DNA of 64,000 bases from Schistocephalus solidus (taxonomy: Eukaryota > Platyhelminthes > Cestoda > Diphyllobothriidea > Diphyllobothriidae). Shown here in pieces: positions 44,725 through 55,990 of this stretch. Position 1 is the first letter of the stretch; every line of letters begins with the position of its first letter. The DNA lies in NCBI GenBank assembly GCA_017591395.1, contig WEDG01004481.1, forward strand, positions 62,001-126,000, written 5' to 3'. The notes under the pieces are model-generated. The model had not been told where the DNA came from and made no database searches. It was given only the letters and a program-made list of their open reading frames with translations. The translations under genes and the position numbers were made by a program.

Positions 44725-47070
44725 TGAGAAGAAGAAGAAGAAGAAGAGGCTATCACTGGAACATGGTATTTATTGGCCTGACATTTCGGATTCTCTCTCG
44801 AACTCATCCTCAGAGACAGTAGCAGAAAGGGATGATAGATGCACAAGGTGAGCAGTATTTTAGTACGTAGTGGCCACGCGATCACCTGCTTACTATAATC
44901 AGCAGCTATATTGATCACCGCTGGGAGTCGTAATTGATGCGAGTCCGAGTCGATAATGGCCGTGATTTGATCATCCATGTTGGATGTGGGTGTGATAATG
45001 ACCCGGCAATTTGGCTCACTGTCATTGGAAGTGTCTGTCACCCACGTCCTCCCCACGTGACCCATTTCCCTGCTCAGCCGATGCCTCAACACGCAATATT
45101 GGAACGGGAGTACATTGCGATTGTTGATAGACTGTGGGCCTGAGAACCATGACTCAAGCAGCTCACGTGGTTATCACCTCTTGCGAGGATTTTGACCTCA
45201 TCAAACTTGAAAGTATCGCTGGGTCCCGTCGAGTGAGCTGCAACCTTAGCGCCAACGTCTTTCCTCCTCACCGCAGCCGCGTGCTCGGGCATTTGCGTCC
45301 GTAGTAATCTCCTGGTTTGTCCGACGTAGTTGTTTTGTCCACAACTGCACCAGATCCGGTAAATGACGCCAAACGTTTCCTGCCGTGGCAGTGGGTCTCT
45401 CGGCTTGATTGTCTTTGACCTGTGTGCCGCCCCAACTCCGAGTGGAGTGAGAAGGCGGCTGACGGCTTCCGAGACTTTCCCTTACGTGCGGAAGAGCTCG
45501 CGAGAATTTAGGGCCGGTTGGATTTGGTCTCTCTTGTTTGCGTATGCACTGGTTGACAAAGGGGTGCGGGTAGCCGTTCGCTCTCGCTACACGTCGAAGA
45601 TATTGCACCTCAGCAACCTTGTCTTCCGTTTTACTACAATGTGTCTCGACGCGCCGGTATAGCGCCCTTACGCAAATGCGTTTGTGACCGATTGGGTGGT
45701 TACTGTTGAAGTTCAGTACTTGCGTCGTATTTGTTGCTTTCCTGAACACTTTGGTTTTCAGATCACCACAATCTCTGCGGCAAATGAGGACATCCAGGAA
45801 GGCCAGCTGGTTGTTTTCTTCCCACTCCATCGTACATTGAATGTCCGGGAAGACAGCGTTGAGACGTTATTTAAATGTCAGCACCTGATCCCGTTTGCTG
45901 ACGACGAAGGTATCATCCACATACCGAGCCCAGAATTTCGGTCTGTGGCGTCGAAAGACCAGCGACTCCAACCGTTGCTAGACCGCCTAGGCTATGAGTC
46001 CTGAAATCGGTGAACCCATTTTCATGTCCTTCACCTGCTCGTAGATTGTTCCGTCAAACGTGAAGTAGGTCTTAAGACAGAACTTCAGGATTTGAATGAT
46101 TTGGGCCTGTCCGAGGCGTTTCTCCGTTTCATCGTATTTGTCTCGTAGGAGTAATCCAATAGTCTCGACTGCCAAGTCCTGCGGAATAGAAGTAAAAATG
46201 GATGTGACATCAAAGGATACCATAACGTCTCTTGGAAGGGGGCCGACTCATGTGAGTTTCTCCAAGAATTGAGTTGAGGAGCTGATTGCGGTGTCCGAAT
46301 CAGCGGTTAGAATTTGTAGACGTCAAGACAGCCATTTTGCCAGTCCGTAGGTTGGAGTTCCTTTGAGTGATACGATTGACCGGAGAAGGGTGCCTTTTTG
46401 TGCACTTTTGGGAGATCATAGAATCGGTCCAGGGCCGTTTTTTGTACTATCGCCATGCGTCGATCGATCGCTGACATCACACCTGAGTTCTTCATTGTCA
46501 ACAGCGTCGCGTTAATCTCGCGTGTCAACGTTTTTATGAGGTTGGATTCGCATGGGAGATGGGACTGACAGTCCTCCAACAAGCTTTTGGCTTTCTGGAT
46601 ATAGTTTGTCCTGTCCAATACAACCGTAGAACGCCTCTTGTCCGCAGGCACGATGACGATGTCATTGTCAGCCCTGAGTCCCTTAAGTGAATCGCGTTCG
46701 ACCTTGGAAAGCACGTCGCGCGGCCTGTGGGCCATGTGGAGTGATGGCACTTGATGTCGAATATGGTTCTTTGTTTCATCTTTTGCTTCCGTCTGGCTGA
46801 GGATTGACTCCACTGCTGCAACCATGTTGGCAGGTTTGGCATCGGCTGTGTTGAACGAGGCTTCTTACCTTAACACCTGCATATGCTCCTCCGTCAGCTC
46901 CTTTGACGACAGGTTGTGCACCAGTTTGCCGCTATTGGGTGACGTTGAAGCAGACAGCTTACGAAATGTGTTCTCTGGGGCTACTTCATGCATCGCTCTT
47001 TGTTCGCAGTTCGTTCGGCCACCCTTTGCTGAAGCATCTTTGCACAGTTCTCACCCATGAACGTCCGCAT
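44725..47070 (-). mobile_element. Penelope-like retroelement, nearly full length, frame-broken
   Basis: Read on the minus strand from about 47065, the order is that of a complete Penelope-like polyprotein. It starts with an N-terminal KLVHNLSSKELTEEHMQVLR, then IVPADKRRSTVVLDRTNY, RFYDLPKVHKKAP, VSFDVTSIFTSIPQ, KMGSPISG, the catalytic RYVDDTF, FLDVLICRR and NFNSNHPIGHKR. It ends with a GIY-YIG endonuclease with VIYRIWCSCG and NNYVGQTRRL at about 45370-45250. At least four frameshifts or stops (near 46860, 46300, 45990 and 45240) make it inactive. The 3' end has a (GAA)n tract at 44729-44748. It is inserted antisense in the DEPDC5 intron. Confidence 0.9.
44729..44750. repeat. (GAA)n microsatellite at the Penelope 3' end
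   Basis: Six or more GAA units on the + strand (TTC on the element strand) close the element. Simple repeats at the 3' end are common for Penelope-like insertions. Confidence 0.85.
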
Positions 47071-47172
47071 CCAAAATGGATGATTAAAATCACGGCTATA
47101 AACGACTCGGACGCGGACGGCCAAGCTATCATCGCATCAATTACGACCCCAGTGTTGCTCGCGATAGCTATA

Positions 47173-47960
47173 GTGACAGTTCGACCGTCCATTTCGACGA
47201 GGTTCACCGTATGCTCCACACCAGGTGGTGCAGGGACGGTGACTTGCGCGTGAATTAGTTTTAAGTGATAGTAGCCTTGCGCTGCAGCTACCGCACTCTC
47301 CTCCTACCCCACCTGAGCCCGGTGTCAAGACAGAGTCAAGAAGACCGGAGATGGGAGAGGGCGCAGGTGGATGGCGTGGCCGGAGCCGCCCTTCGGCGTA
47401 CCACCACACCTGGCTCGGATCCCACGGAGTGGGAGTGCCATAAAGGCCACATTAAGGAGGAGCCATTGCAGCCTGACTCTCAGTCCGCCAGTCAGCCGCT
47501 ACGCACAAAACAAACATTGGGCTGACCACGCGGTCCGAGTGTTGCCGTCAGGTGGAAACATTCCCAGCCGCGACTCTTAGTGCACCGTGATAGTTTCAAG
47601 TGCGTCAGATTGTGTATAGTGAGGAAAATGCCCTGAACCGTCGACCTTACTCTCTCCCCCACCGCCACAATCAGATCACCGTCGAAGCCAGTCAGTTGTC
47701 TGATGTGGGAGTGGGCGCATTGGCTGACGGGTCGGCGTACTCGTCTTCGCGCTTCACAGCACGACCTGGCCTCCATAATGCACACACCAGGATTCGCTGA
47801 ATCAGGGGATATGGATGAGGCATCGTCGCCTGACTCCCAGTCCACTGGTCAGCCACTCGACACACACAGCACATCCACTGGGCCGATGGCTTGGTCTGGT
47901 GTAAGCTTCAGATTGGCAGCCTTCCAAGCCACGGTTTCTAGGACACCTTGATATTCTCAG
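47173..47960 (-). repeat. Rep-3, long-form copy (inverted)
   Basis: The minus strand shows the same core as 26356-26852. Beyond it lies the long-form extension (gtcagccgctacgc, ttgggctgaccacgcggtcc, gtgatagtttcaagtgcgtc on the + strand), plus a further 300 bases that contain a second, diverged copy of the cagtccactggtcagcc motif. It sits between the Penelope element and the LINE. Possibly an internal duplication of an unknown non-coding element. Confidence 0.65.
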
Positions 47961-47989
47961 GTACATGATGATGGTGAGGGTGTTGTCTA

Positions 47990-48700
47990 TGTATTAGTGT
48001 AGATGGTGTGCGCTGATGTGGCTAAGCCTGCGGTGGTTAACCGCGGGTTTTCGTGGAGGTGCATGCGGTGTATAAATGTGTGGGAGCAGTGAAGGCAGTG
48101 GAGGCGGGCGTGGTGACTGTATGTCGGAGCCCCAGGCACTGGTTCACCAGCCTCCATGCGATGAATTCGCAGGTGACCGAATAGGCCCATTCGATGAGTG
48201 AATGCGCGAGGACAGTGAGGGCAGTGGAGGCGACGATCTCTGCTGTGTGTTGGTGTTCCAGGCACTGGTTCACCAGTCTCTGCACGATGGATTCGCAAGT
48301 GATCGACCAGGCCGATGCGTGAGGTGAATGTGTGGTCGCATTGAGGACAATTTAGGAGAGTGTCCCAATTGCTGGTGGTGGTGGTGGTGGTGGTGGTGAC
48401 GGCGGCAGGGGTGGGGGTAACAGACGATGAGTATTGGGGTGTGACCTCTATGATGGTGGGAGTAATGGAATTGATGCCAGGAGTGACGGTGGGGGAATCC
48501 GAAGGAGGGTTTGCAGAATTTGACGTAGAAGTTGGAACTATCGGATTGTTGGTGCATTGCGTCCGAAGATGTCCGACCAGGTCGATTTGCGTGCGGAAGG
48601 TGCGTTGACAGCGTGGGCATTTTGGAAGGGCCTGGGCATCGATGGTGTTGGTCCGGGTCGCTAGTGAATTTCGTACCGCTCTCTTTGGCCTTTGGCGGCG
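47990..48700 (-). CDS. C2H2 zinc-finger tail of the LINE polyprotein (broken frame)
   Basis: After the RT connector the minus strand encodes fingers CPRCQRTFRTQIDLVGHLR (then TQC), CPQCDHTFTSRIGLVDHLR (then IH) and CPHCPRAFTHRMGLFGHLR (then IH). A decayed fourth (CLHCSHTFIHRM) lacks its histidines. A Thr/Pro/Ser-rich linker of about 75 residues with a polythreonine run lies between the first and second; on the + strand this is the GGT repeat near 48371-48398. The repeated HRAETGEPVPG spacer links later fingers. These fingers probably bind nucleic acid and may help target or package the element RNA. One shift near 48640-48660 separates them from the RT frame. Confidence 0.8.
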
Positions 48701-48750
48701 GCGATCCGGTTGGCCTCATAGATGGCTGAACCAGTCTTCACGAATCTTCT

Positions 48751-49281
48751 TTATTCTGGTCTGTCCTGGGCAAAGTTCTCCCAGGTCGCCTGGTTGATTA
48801 TCAGTTGCTTCAGAGATTTCTTCAAAGTGTCCTTGTAGCGTCGTTTCTTACCTCCCTGCCGGCGAGCACCCGTAGTGACATTTCCGTAGAAAAGTCGTTT
48901 GGGTAGTCGCTCGTCGTCCATTCTTACCATATGGTCGCTCCATCGCAGTTGCACTTGCCTCAGCATGGCATGGATGCTGAGGATTCCGGTCTGCTCCAGG
49001 ACTTCCGTGTCCGGGATCCTGTCTTGCCAGCTCAGCTTCAGTATTCTGTGGAGGCAGCTGAGATGAAAGTGATTCAGCTTCCTGGCTTGGTTCGAGTAGA
49101 CGGTCCAGGTTTCCGCTCCGTAAAGGAGTGTCGTCAAGACGACGGCCTTGTACATCTTCAGTTTGGTGTTCAGGTGAATACCGTGGCGATTCCACACGGA
49201 GGCCTGCAGCCGGCCGAAGGCTTGACTAGCTTTGGAGATCCGTTGGGCAACCTCGTCATAGATTCTCGTGTTGCGCGACAT
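48751..49281 (-). CDS. LINE RT connector/thumb region
   Basis: An open 176-codon frame contains [76 protein letters not shown] and [10 protein letters not shown]. This segment is typical after the RT palm of RTE-like LINEs. It is the most conserved and longest intact part of this copy, and it is what the relics at 35580, 44230 and 57720 share. Confidence 0.9.
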   Translation of the reverse strand: MSRNTRIYDEVAQRISKASQAFGRLQASVWNRHGIHLNTKLKMYKAVVLTTLLYGAETWTVYSNQARKLNHFHLSCLHRILKLSWQDRIPDTEVLEQTGILSIHAMLRQVQLRWSDHMVRMDDERLPKRLFYGNVTTGARRQGGKKRRYKDTLKKSLKQLIINQATWENFAQDRPE

Positions 49282-49411
49282 CGTGCTTCCTAGATAAGCA
49301 AAAGGTTTCCACGTTTTTTGAGTTGAGCACCGTTGACATTGATTCGGGGAGCATTGTATTCCGCGCTGGGTGGCGGCTGGTGCATGACAACCGTTTTGGC
49401 TGTACTGATTG

Positions 49412-50333
49412 TTAATCGAAATCGGCGCAGCCTTCGGCGAAGAGGTCCATGCTCCTTTGCATGTCCTCCTCCGTCACGGTGTTAAGGGCGCAGTCGTCCG
49501 CGAAGAGCAAGTCATGGACTGTAGTCGTAGACACGCGCGTTGAAGCCTGCATACGCCGACTGTTGAGAAGGTGCCCGTCAGTTCTGTAGGCGATGCGGAT
49601 ACCAGGCTGCTCCTCACAGTAGGCGTCCATCAGCATAGCCGAGAACATGAGACTGAAGAGGGTGGAGGTCAGTACGCAGTCCTGCTTCACTCCGTTGGTC
49701 ACTGCGAATGCTTCGGATACCGTCCCGTTGTCAGTGACGCGCGCCGTCATCCCCGTCATGAAGCTGGCACAACATGTGCGTGAACTGCCCAGGACAGCCA
49801 AATTTCTGCATGACTTTCCACAGTCCGTCGCGATTCACCGTGTCAAAGTCTTTCGTCAGATCCACGAAGGTAGTGTAAAGGTGATTCCGCATTTACTGGC
49901 ACTTCTCTTATAGCTGGCGGGTGTCAAAGATCATATCGGTTTTTCCGCGGTGTCGGTGGAAGCCACATTGGCTTTCCGGGAGCAGGCCCTGCTCTAGGTT
50001 ACCGTTAAGACGATTGAGAAGGATACGGGCGAAGATCTTCCCGGCGATGTTGAGCAACGAGATGCCTCTGTGATTATCACAGAGTTGCCGGTTCCCCTTC
50101 CGTTTGTAGAGATGAACGATGGTCGCGTCTTTGAAATCCTGAGGAACTTGTCCTTGGCGCCACATCTCCTGGAAGAGTGTTGTGAGTTCTGCCATCAGCC
50201 GGGGCCCACCGTGCTTGTAGACTTCCGGTGGGATTGCGTCGGATCCCGGTGCTTTACCGCTGGAAAGCTGCTGCACGGCCCGGATGGTTTCTGATAGGGA
50301 AGGCGGTAGATCCAGGTCATTGTTCGTGTCCAC
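49412..50333 (-). CDS. LINE reverse transcriptase core (broken frame)
   Basis: The frame 50333-49908 holds [20 protein letters not shown], the fingers motif [20 protein letters not shown] followed by RGISLLN, and [10 protein letters not shown]. After a shift near 49900, the frame 49801-49412 holds [19 protein letters not shown] and the catalytic box [12 protein letters not shown] (FADD). G-C to D-C in the NGVKQxC motif and the shift indicate decay. Confidence 0.85.
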
Positions 50334-50999
50334 TTGAGGGAGTCGGTCAATGGCAGCATCGGAGATAGCTGATGAGCAATTAAGGATACTTCTGAAGTGC
50401 TCGGTCCAGTGCTTCAGAATTTTCAGATTTCTCTGTCAGCAGTGTTGTGCCGTCAGTGCTGAGCAGCGGTGAGGTCCCCTTGACACAGGGGCCATAGATG
50501 GCTTTGATGGATTGGAAAACGTTTTTCATTTCATTGTGGTCCGCATACCCCTGGATTTCCTCAGCCTTTCGGATCATCCAGTCGTCCTGCATCTTATGCA
50601 GCCGTTGCTGTACAAGGCGGCGGAATCTCAAGAATGTTGCTTTGGCGGCGTCAGTCCGAAGGTCCATGTAGGCTTTGTGTAGTCCATTCTTCTCCGCGAG
50701 TAAGTTGCTGATGTCGGCGTCATTGTCTTCGAACCAGTCCTGGCGTTTATGGCGTGCGCGTCCGAGGACTTTGAGGGTGGTGGACTGGATGACCTTTCAC
50801 AGTTGGCACCATCTTGTTTCTACGGTGGCTTTTTTTATCTGGAACATGCAGGTTCTCCAGTTTCTCGGTTATTTTGTTGCTGAAATTAAAACAGTGAGCA
50901 GGCAGATTTAACAAAAGAGTATTTAATCTACCTGGCGGTAGCTTACCTTGGGGCCATTGTCGGGGTTGAAGTCGTAGCCGCATCTGGGAGATGACGAGG

Positions 51000-51790
51000 C
51001 GGTGATCCGTCCAACCATTGGCATCGCGGATCGCCTTAGTTACCAGCACGTCCTTTTTATATCGCCTTCGGACGATAACATAGTCCAGCAGCTGTCAGCT
51101 CCATGACCGAGGGTGAATTCTCGTGGCATTCTCTCGCGTTAGAAGGCGGAAGAAGGTGTTGGTCAGCAGGGGACGGTGTTCGACACAGTTTCGCAGAGGA
51201 AGGAGGCCGTTATCGTTACAGTTACCGAGACCGTAGGGACCTAGCACTCCCTGCCAGACAGCGTGATCCGTCCCGACGCGGGCGTTGAAGTCACCAAGGA
51301 CAATTATTTTGTCCACCTTTGGCACTGTCGCCAGCAGGGCGTGCATGTCCTCGTAGAATTTCGTCCTTCGCCGCATCAGAACTCGTCATTTGGGGAGCGT
51401 AGGCACTGATGATGATGGCGAACTTCTCTCCCCGAAGAGGCAGGTGGAGGCTCATCAGGCGATCATTGATACCCTGCGGCAGACAGGGCAAGCGTCTCAC
51501 GATTTCATTCCGGATGGCAAAGGGAGACCAGCGTCGCGTCGCTCTGCCTTTGGCTGGTCGCTCCATTAGAAGGTGTAGCTGGCATCCACCTACTCCAACT
51601 GACCCTGATCAGGGAATCGGGTCTCGCTGAGAGCAGCAATATCCATCTTGTAGCCCGCCAGTTCCCCAGCGACTATCGCCGTCCTCCGTTCCTGCTGGTT
51701 GCTCCTAGGATTGTCTAAAAGGAAACGAACATTCCAGGCTGCTAGTGTGAATGGACTCACCCGAGCAGCCTGGAGGGTATGGTACGGGGG
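51000..51790 (-). CDS. LINE APE-type endonuclease domain (broken frame)
   Basis: Segments in different frames give WNVR at the start, [20 protein letters not shown] followed by [25 protein letters not shown] and [14 protein letters not shown]. The GDFNARVG and DHRLV boxes are the usual catalytic landmarks of LINE endonucleases. Stops interrupt the domain at about 51600 and 51550, and the frame changes near 51380 and 51100. Confidence 0.8.
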
Positions 51791-51800
51791 ATGGGGACGG

Positions 51801-52490
51801 GGTGTATTGTTGTTTGTTTGAGTTTTACGATTGTGTATTTTGCGATCTGTGAGTCGCGGCCGGCTGCAGAAGACGTGATACCCAGCATTTGTTTAGGGCA
51901 CCTTTTCTAGCCCCTTCTTCAGCGTGGAGGCAAGCAGTGCTGTCCCTAAATAGGGCTGCTCGGACATCCCAGACGGCTGCTGAACTCCACTATGGGTCAC
52001 GGTTTTGTGTTAGTGGGAGAGTGACCCGAGTTAGCCTGGGCCACCTACGGGGTTGCTGTCGCCCCCACTGTAGGAATTTTTGAGAGGGGGAGGTGGGAAT
52101 TGCGGAAGTCACACATACCGTGTGTGGAGGCAAGCACAATACCGGAGACCCTCACCTTGGCTTGTTAGCCTTACCGGTCGTGACGGTGCGTCCCGGTCAA
52201 TGGCCGCTGGGAAGAACCCAACTTCGAGGAGTCACAGGTGAGAGTTGGGTCCCAGTTAGAGGCGGCCACATGAGCATTCACCACCTGTGCGAGACAAATG
52301 GAGTGACCAAATACTCTCTGTGTGGTGCTACCCCTACACCCCCAGTGTCGACATGCGCACGCACACATGTACATCCTTCCCTATATATCACATACTGCTT
52401 CCTCCTCCCCCGACTTCGTTTCGGATAGTATCGCAATGGTCTAGTTTATCTGAGGCGGGAGGTGTGTTACTTTAACGCGTCCATCTGAGT
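51801..52490 (-). other. Likely 5' region of the LINE, uncertain boundary
   Basis: This GC-rich stretch precedes the endonuclease on the element strand and has no gene of its own. No second copy of this part exists in the window, so the 5' end of the element cannot be fixed. Confidence 0.35.
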
Positions 52491-54104
52491 CAGCTACCAT
52501 TTTCCTCTGCATTCGCGTAGCGCAGCCACGGCAGCTAATGAGTCGAAGCCCAGCCTTTGCCCGTTATAAGTTGATTTTACGCGTGTGCGACCAGGCAGAA
52601 GATTGACCAAGAGTCTACTGCAACGACGATGGCCCCATCGATTCAAAAAAGTCCGTCACGCACTCTTATCGAATTTTCTAGCACCGAAATGTTTTTCTAA
52701 CCATGGCTTCTCGTATTTTCATCATGAATACTCTGGTAATTAAACATCGATCACGCATTAATTCAGCCAGTGCGGCCTGACTTGTTTGATATTTATAAAG
52801 CCTTTTTTCACAGGCTAACCATTACAGATCACAAGACTGGCTTCTTGTCAACACTAGTGCGCTAAGCTACTTAGACACACTTCTGTAACCTATTTGAACA
52901 AGACTTTTGACCCGTCGGCTGATTTTCAAAGACTTTCCGAAATCTTGGTTTAGTGTCATTTCATCAAGACAGCTGGGCGCAGTACTTTGTTAACTATGGG
53001 AGAAATGACTGGCCATTCCTACGGGACCCGGCGGTCCGTATCATAATTTTTCAAGGGTGGAGTGGGTTAATTTTCTTATCTCTTGTCGAGCAGCGATCCT
53101 CCGAAGTTGTCGCCATCAAAGATAGCTATGTAGTCTTTGCCTTCGGAACTGCCAACTGGTGATTGCTTGATTTCTTTCGACTTGGGTGCCTTACTTTGTT
53201 TGGTATTGTCCTTAATATTGACCATTATTATATTATGATTAATTAATAATTATTAATATTATTATTATATTATTATTATTATTATCATTAGTACCCTATC
53301 ACATTCAATTTATCCCACATGAGTAGGTTTGTAGTCCTTCCGCATGTCTTGCTGGTACAACTAGTCACCCTTCTCGGATCCGGTTCTGCGTCAACTGCTA
53401 CGCGTACCGCGCAGTCACACCTCATAACCGATTAAAATGGCGTATGAAATATCTTGAGTTTTGACCGAAATGTTTGCCAGGGGGCACTGTTGTATGCTTG
53501 AGTGAACTGCTTCGGTTGCTGTGAGGGAACTGGTCGAATTTTTTCACCGCGTGTACGGGCTTTTGTCGTCAGGTGTGTCAGTGTGCGCAAACAGTTCTCC
53601 GGTTTTCTCGGTACTGAATCCTGCTGAGTAAGGGAGGTGCTGTATAAGTTTCCCTCCCGGTTTACTTCAATTCGAACGCAAGCCATCTTCATCACCAACT
53701 TTCTGTTGGCTTCAAATTCAACCCTGATTATGAAAGTTCCCACCAGTGTCGCTTTCACACTAAAAACTGCATTTTTTAGCCGTTGCTTGCCTAAATGACC
53801 CTCCCTAGGAAAGCACCTTTCTTCCGCCGAGAACAGAAGGTAAAAAGTGTTACCTTACTAAGTATTGCTTCTCGTTTAGTCTGGCCGTCAATTCGCCGTA
53901 ACGCCAGCCACAGAAACACACCGACCGTCATCCAGACCGCAAGTATAGCCATCATTGGGTACACCTGACCAACCGTTATCCCAATTAATGATTTTTCATT
54001 CACTCGCGCTCCGCTTTGGGAGTCTTTAAGTGCCGAATATTGAGATTCGTTTCTCTGATTTCGGTGGTACTTCCCTTTATTTATCGTTTTTCTATTATTC
54101 CTGC
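52491..54104. other. DEPDC5 intron, unassigned
   Basis: An open frame at 52953-53162 (QDSWAQYFVNYGRNDWPFL...) looks protein-like but lacks confirmed splice sites and a family. An AT-only stretch lies at 53220-53292. Confidence 0.35.
53220..53292. repeat. (ATT)n-rich simple sequence
   Basis: A run of attatt units with few interruptions inside intronic sequence. Confidence 0.9.
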
Positions 54105-54172
54105 CAGTTTGTTGATCGAGACTATCCCTCCCACAGAGTAGTCTCCGCCCGCTTACTAGCCGTCGTGTGTGT
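54105..54172. repeat. Dispersed duplication, copy 1
   Basis: About 60 bases from gccagtttgttgatcgagac to gcttactagccgt are nearly identical to 56318-56380. Apart from a 2-base indel (cacagagtag versus cacagtag) they differ by very little. It matches none of the five repeat families. Confidence 0.8.
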
Positions 54173-54800
54173 GGGTGTTTAGCAGCCACGCTTGCCGCAC
54201 CTGTTTTGTTGCGTGGTCATTGTCCCCTACTCACAATCTTCACCATGCAACAGCCGCTCTCGTGGTCAGGCAGGTTGATGTGCCCTGCCACCTGTTAATT
54301 ACAGTACCCAGTACCCATACATCCTCGACTGTAGTTTTCCAGCTTGCATAACTTAGAAACTTTGCGGCGCCGTTGCCTGATGGTTTGTGCCACGATGTTT
54401 CCAAGGGATGATTTGACTGAAACTCATCAGTTCAGCGTAGGTAGACACCACTCAGTTCGTATTTCCTATGGTAAAGGTGACTATAAGCCGTTTCGCTGAT
54501 GCGCTCCTCTCGAGAACATAAATCATCGGCAAGACCCTTTTGAAAACTCTTGGTTAATTTGCGTACATGCTGAAGCGATCTTTAAAATTGCAATACTTCG
54601 TTTAGTGGAAAAAGGTATTGTCGGGATGTAAGCCAAAGTCACTGACTAAAGCCGTTTCCAGCTGCCCAGCGCAGTTGGGTAGTTTTCGGCCCCCGATACC
54701 TACTGCAGACGCTGGGGAAACTAATCCAGACGCCTCCAATGGTATCTCAATATGTCCATGAGTTAACTAGGGACTTTTTTGATCCCGGTTTTTATTAGCT

Positions 54801-54985
54801 GCTTGAGAATGTGTAATTTGCTGAAAATCTTCAAACGCCCCACTAATTCCATGGATTCTTCTAAATTCCAGTTAAGCATGAATTCACTCTTTGAGACCGG
54901 AGGAGTGACCTCCTCTACATGTGACAGCGAGTCTAATTCCCCAAAGACAACACACGCTACTAATTCCTCTACAGCCCTTTACTAA
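54801..54985 (+). CDS. Possible DEPDC5 linker exon
   Basis: After an acceptor (ggtttttattag at 54800, or ctaaattccag at 54867) a Ser/Thr-rich frame reads FQLSMNSLFETGGVTSSTCD and ends NSSTALY before TAA. Human DEPDC5 has a Ser-rich linker with LSALLEME between the LNRIRR segment and the DEP domain (from memory), so position and composition fit. No good donor was found before the stop, so it remains weak. Confidence 0.25.
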
Positions 54986-55667
54986 CGTTCCTTTGTCTTT
55001 TTTAGGGTAAGATGGCATGAAAGTAGCTTAAGTAGCTAATTTTGCCCCCTGTCTTCCAGTATCTCATTTTTTAAATCAGCAAACTGTGCTGAACATTATG
55101 CACTGAGCGCGCTCGAGCATGTAAGGGTCTAATGGGAATCGGTACATAGTCTCTGGACTTAACTCAGAGCTTAACTTAACTGAGCGCACGCATGCGCGTG
55201 ACTGATTATTTGTCGATTTATGCCGTGTTCAGAATTTCCTGCCTACACTTTTGAGGCCGTTTGCTCGATTGACCTATTCCATTGGAACGGAACTGTTTAA
55301 CGGGTTGGAGCTGTCCTTCGATTTAAGTCAGATGAGTATCCGACTCGTTCATTCACGAGTCGCTCTACTTGCCGATCGTGAATTTGTCATAAACGCTTTA
55401 GTTTACGCGTAGATTGCGGATGACTTGTTTACACCGCGCTTTTCTGAAGTGAAGAATCCCGCTGGCTACCCTATTTGCTAGTAGTTGATCAGCCTCGCCG
55501 CGTTTGTATTTACGTTCTCAAACCCAATCGACTTTAGGACTGTTTTTCTGCGAACACATAGTTCTAGTCGTACTTTGACACTCGAATCGAAGAATGCATC
55601 AGCAAATGAGCATCGCTAAGGTCCTCAGCTGATACGCGTGACACAAATAAGCAGACCATGTGCCTGA
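54986..55667. other. DEPDC5 intron, unassigned
   Basis: No exon, RNA gene or repeat is recognised. Confidence 0.35.
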
Positions 55668-55990
55668 TAGTTCGACCGTCGTCTCAGACGCGGTCCACCA
55701 CATCAGGGGGACGCAGGGACGGTGGTTTGCGCGTGAATTAGTTTATAGTGATAGTAGACTTGCGATGCATCCTACGCGCTCTGCCTGTTGTCAAGACAGA
55801 CTCTAGAGGACTGGAGACGAAAGAGGGCACAGATGGTTGGCGTGGCGTGAGCCTGCGCCTACGCGTGCTACCACATCCTCCCATGTGCAACATTTCTAAT
55901 GGGAGCGCATCCAGAATAACGCTTGATCTAGCCCTGATCTAGCCCTTCTATTGGTCCAACGCATCTTTCATGCAGCCCGTTTAAGAGGTA
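55668..55990 (-). repeat. Rep-3, decayed copy (inverted)
   Basis: The minus strand keeps ggtcgaactatcagg, the gcgcgtgaattagtttatag arm (as seen on the + strand), the gtcaagacagactctagagg block and, at the far end, cagcccgtttaag. Same order as the standard copies, with about one change per ten bases. Confidence 0.7.

Larger units (their letters stand above)
47987..51800 (-). mobile_element. LINE with endonuclease, RT and C-terminal zinc fingers, nearly full length, frame-broken
   Basis: On the minus strand the element starts near 51790 with an endonuclease region ([16 protein letters not shown]) and runs through an APE-type endonuclease, reverse transcriptase, a conserved connector and C2H2 fingers to TAG at 47989-47987, about 3.8 kb. 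Frame changes and stops occur at several points (for example near 51590, 51380, 50720, 49900, 49420, 49280 and 48750), so it is not active. It most resembles RTE-like flatworm LINEs. From memory, diphyllobothriid genomes encode many proteins of this layout. It lies antisense in the DEPDC5 intron. Confidence 0.9.

Noticed and set aside
44770..44820. Hammerhead-ribozyme-like words (CTGAGGA ... GAAA) at the 3' end of the Penelope element, minus strand
   Set aside because: Penelope-like elements can carry hammerhead ribozymes, so the stretch was checked. CTGANGA and GAAA are present, but the bases between them do not give a proper stem II closed by a G-C pair. A profile search (Infernal, Rfam hammerhead type I) would decide it.
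47137..47409. Repeated open frames with DGRTVTI-type words in Rep-3 copies
   Set aside because: Similar peptides recur at 26603, 31926 and 38938 only because the Rep-3 DNA recurs. Frames differ among copies and stops are frequent, so they are not a protein family.
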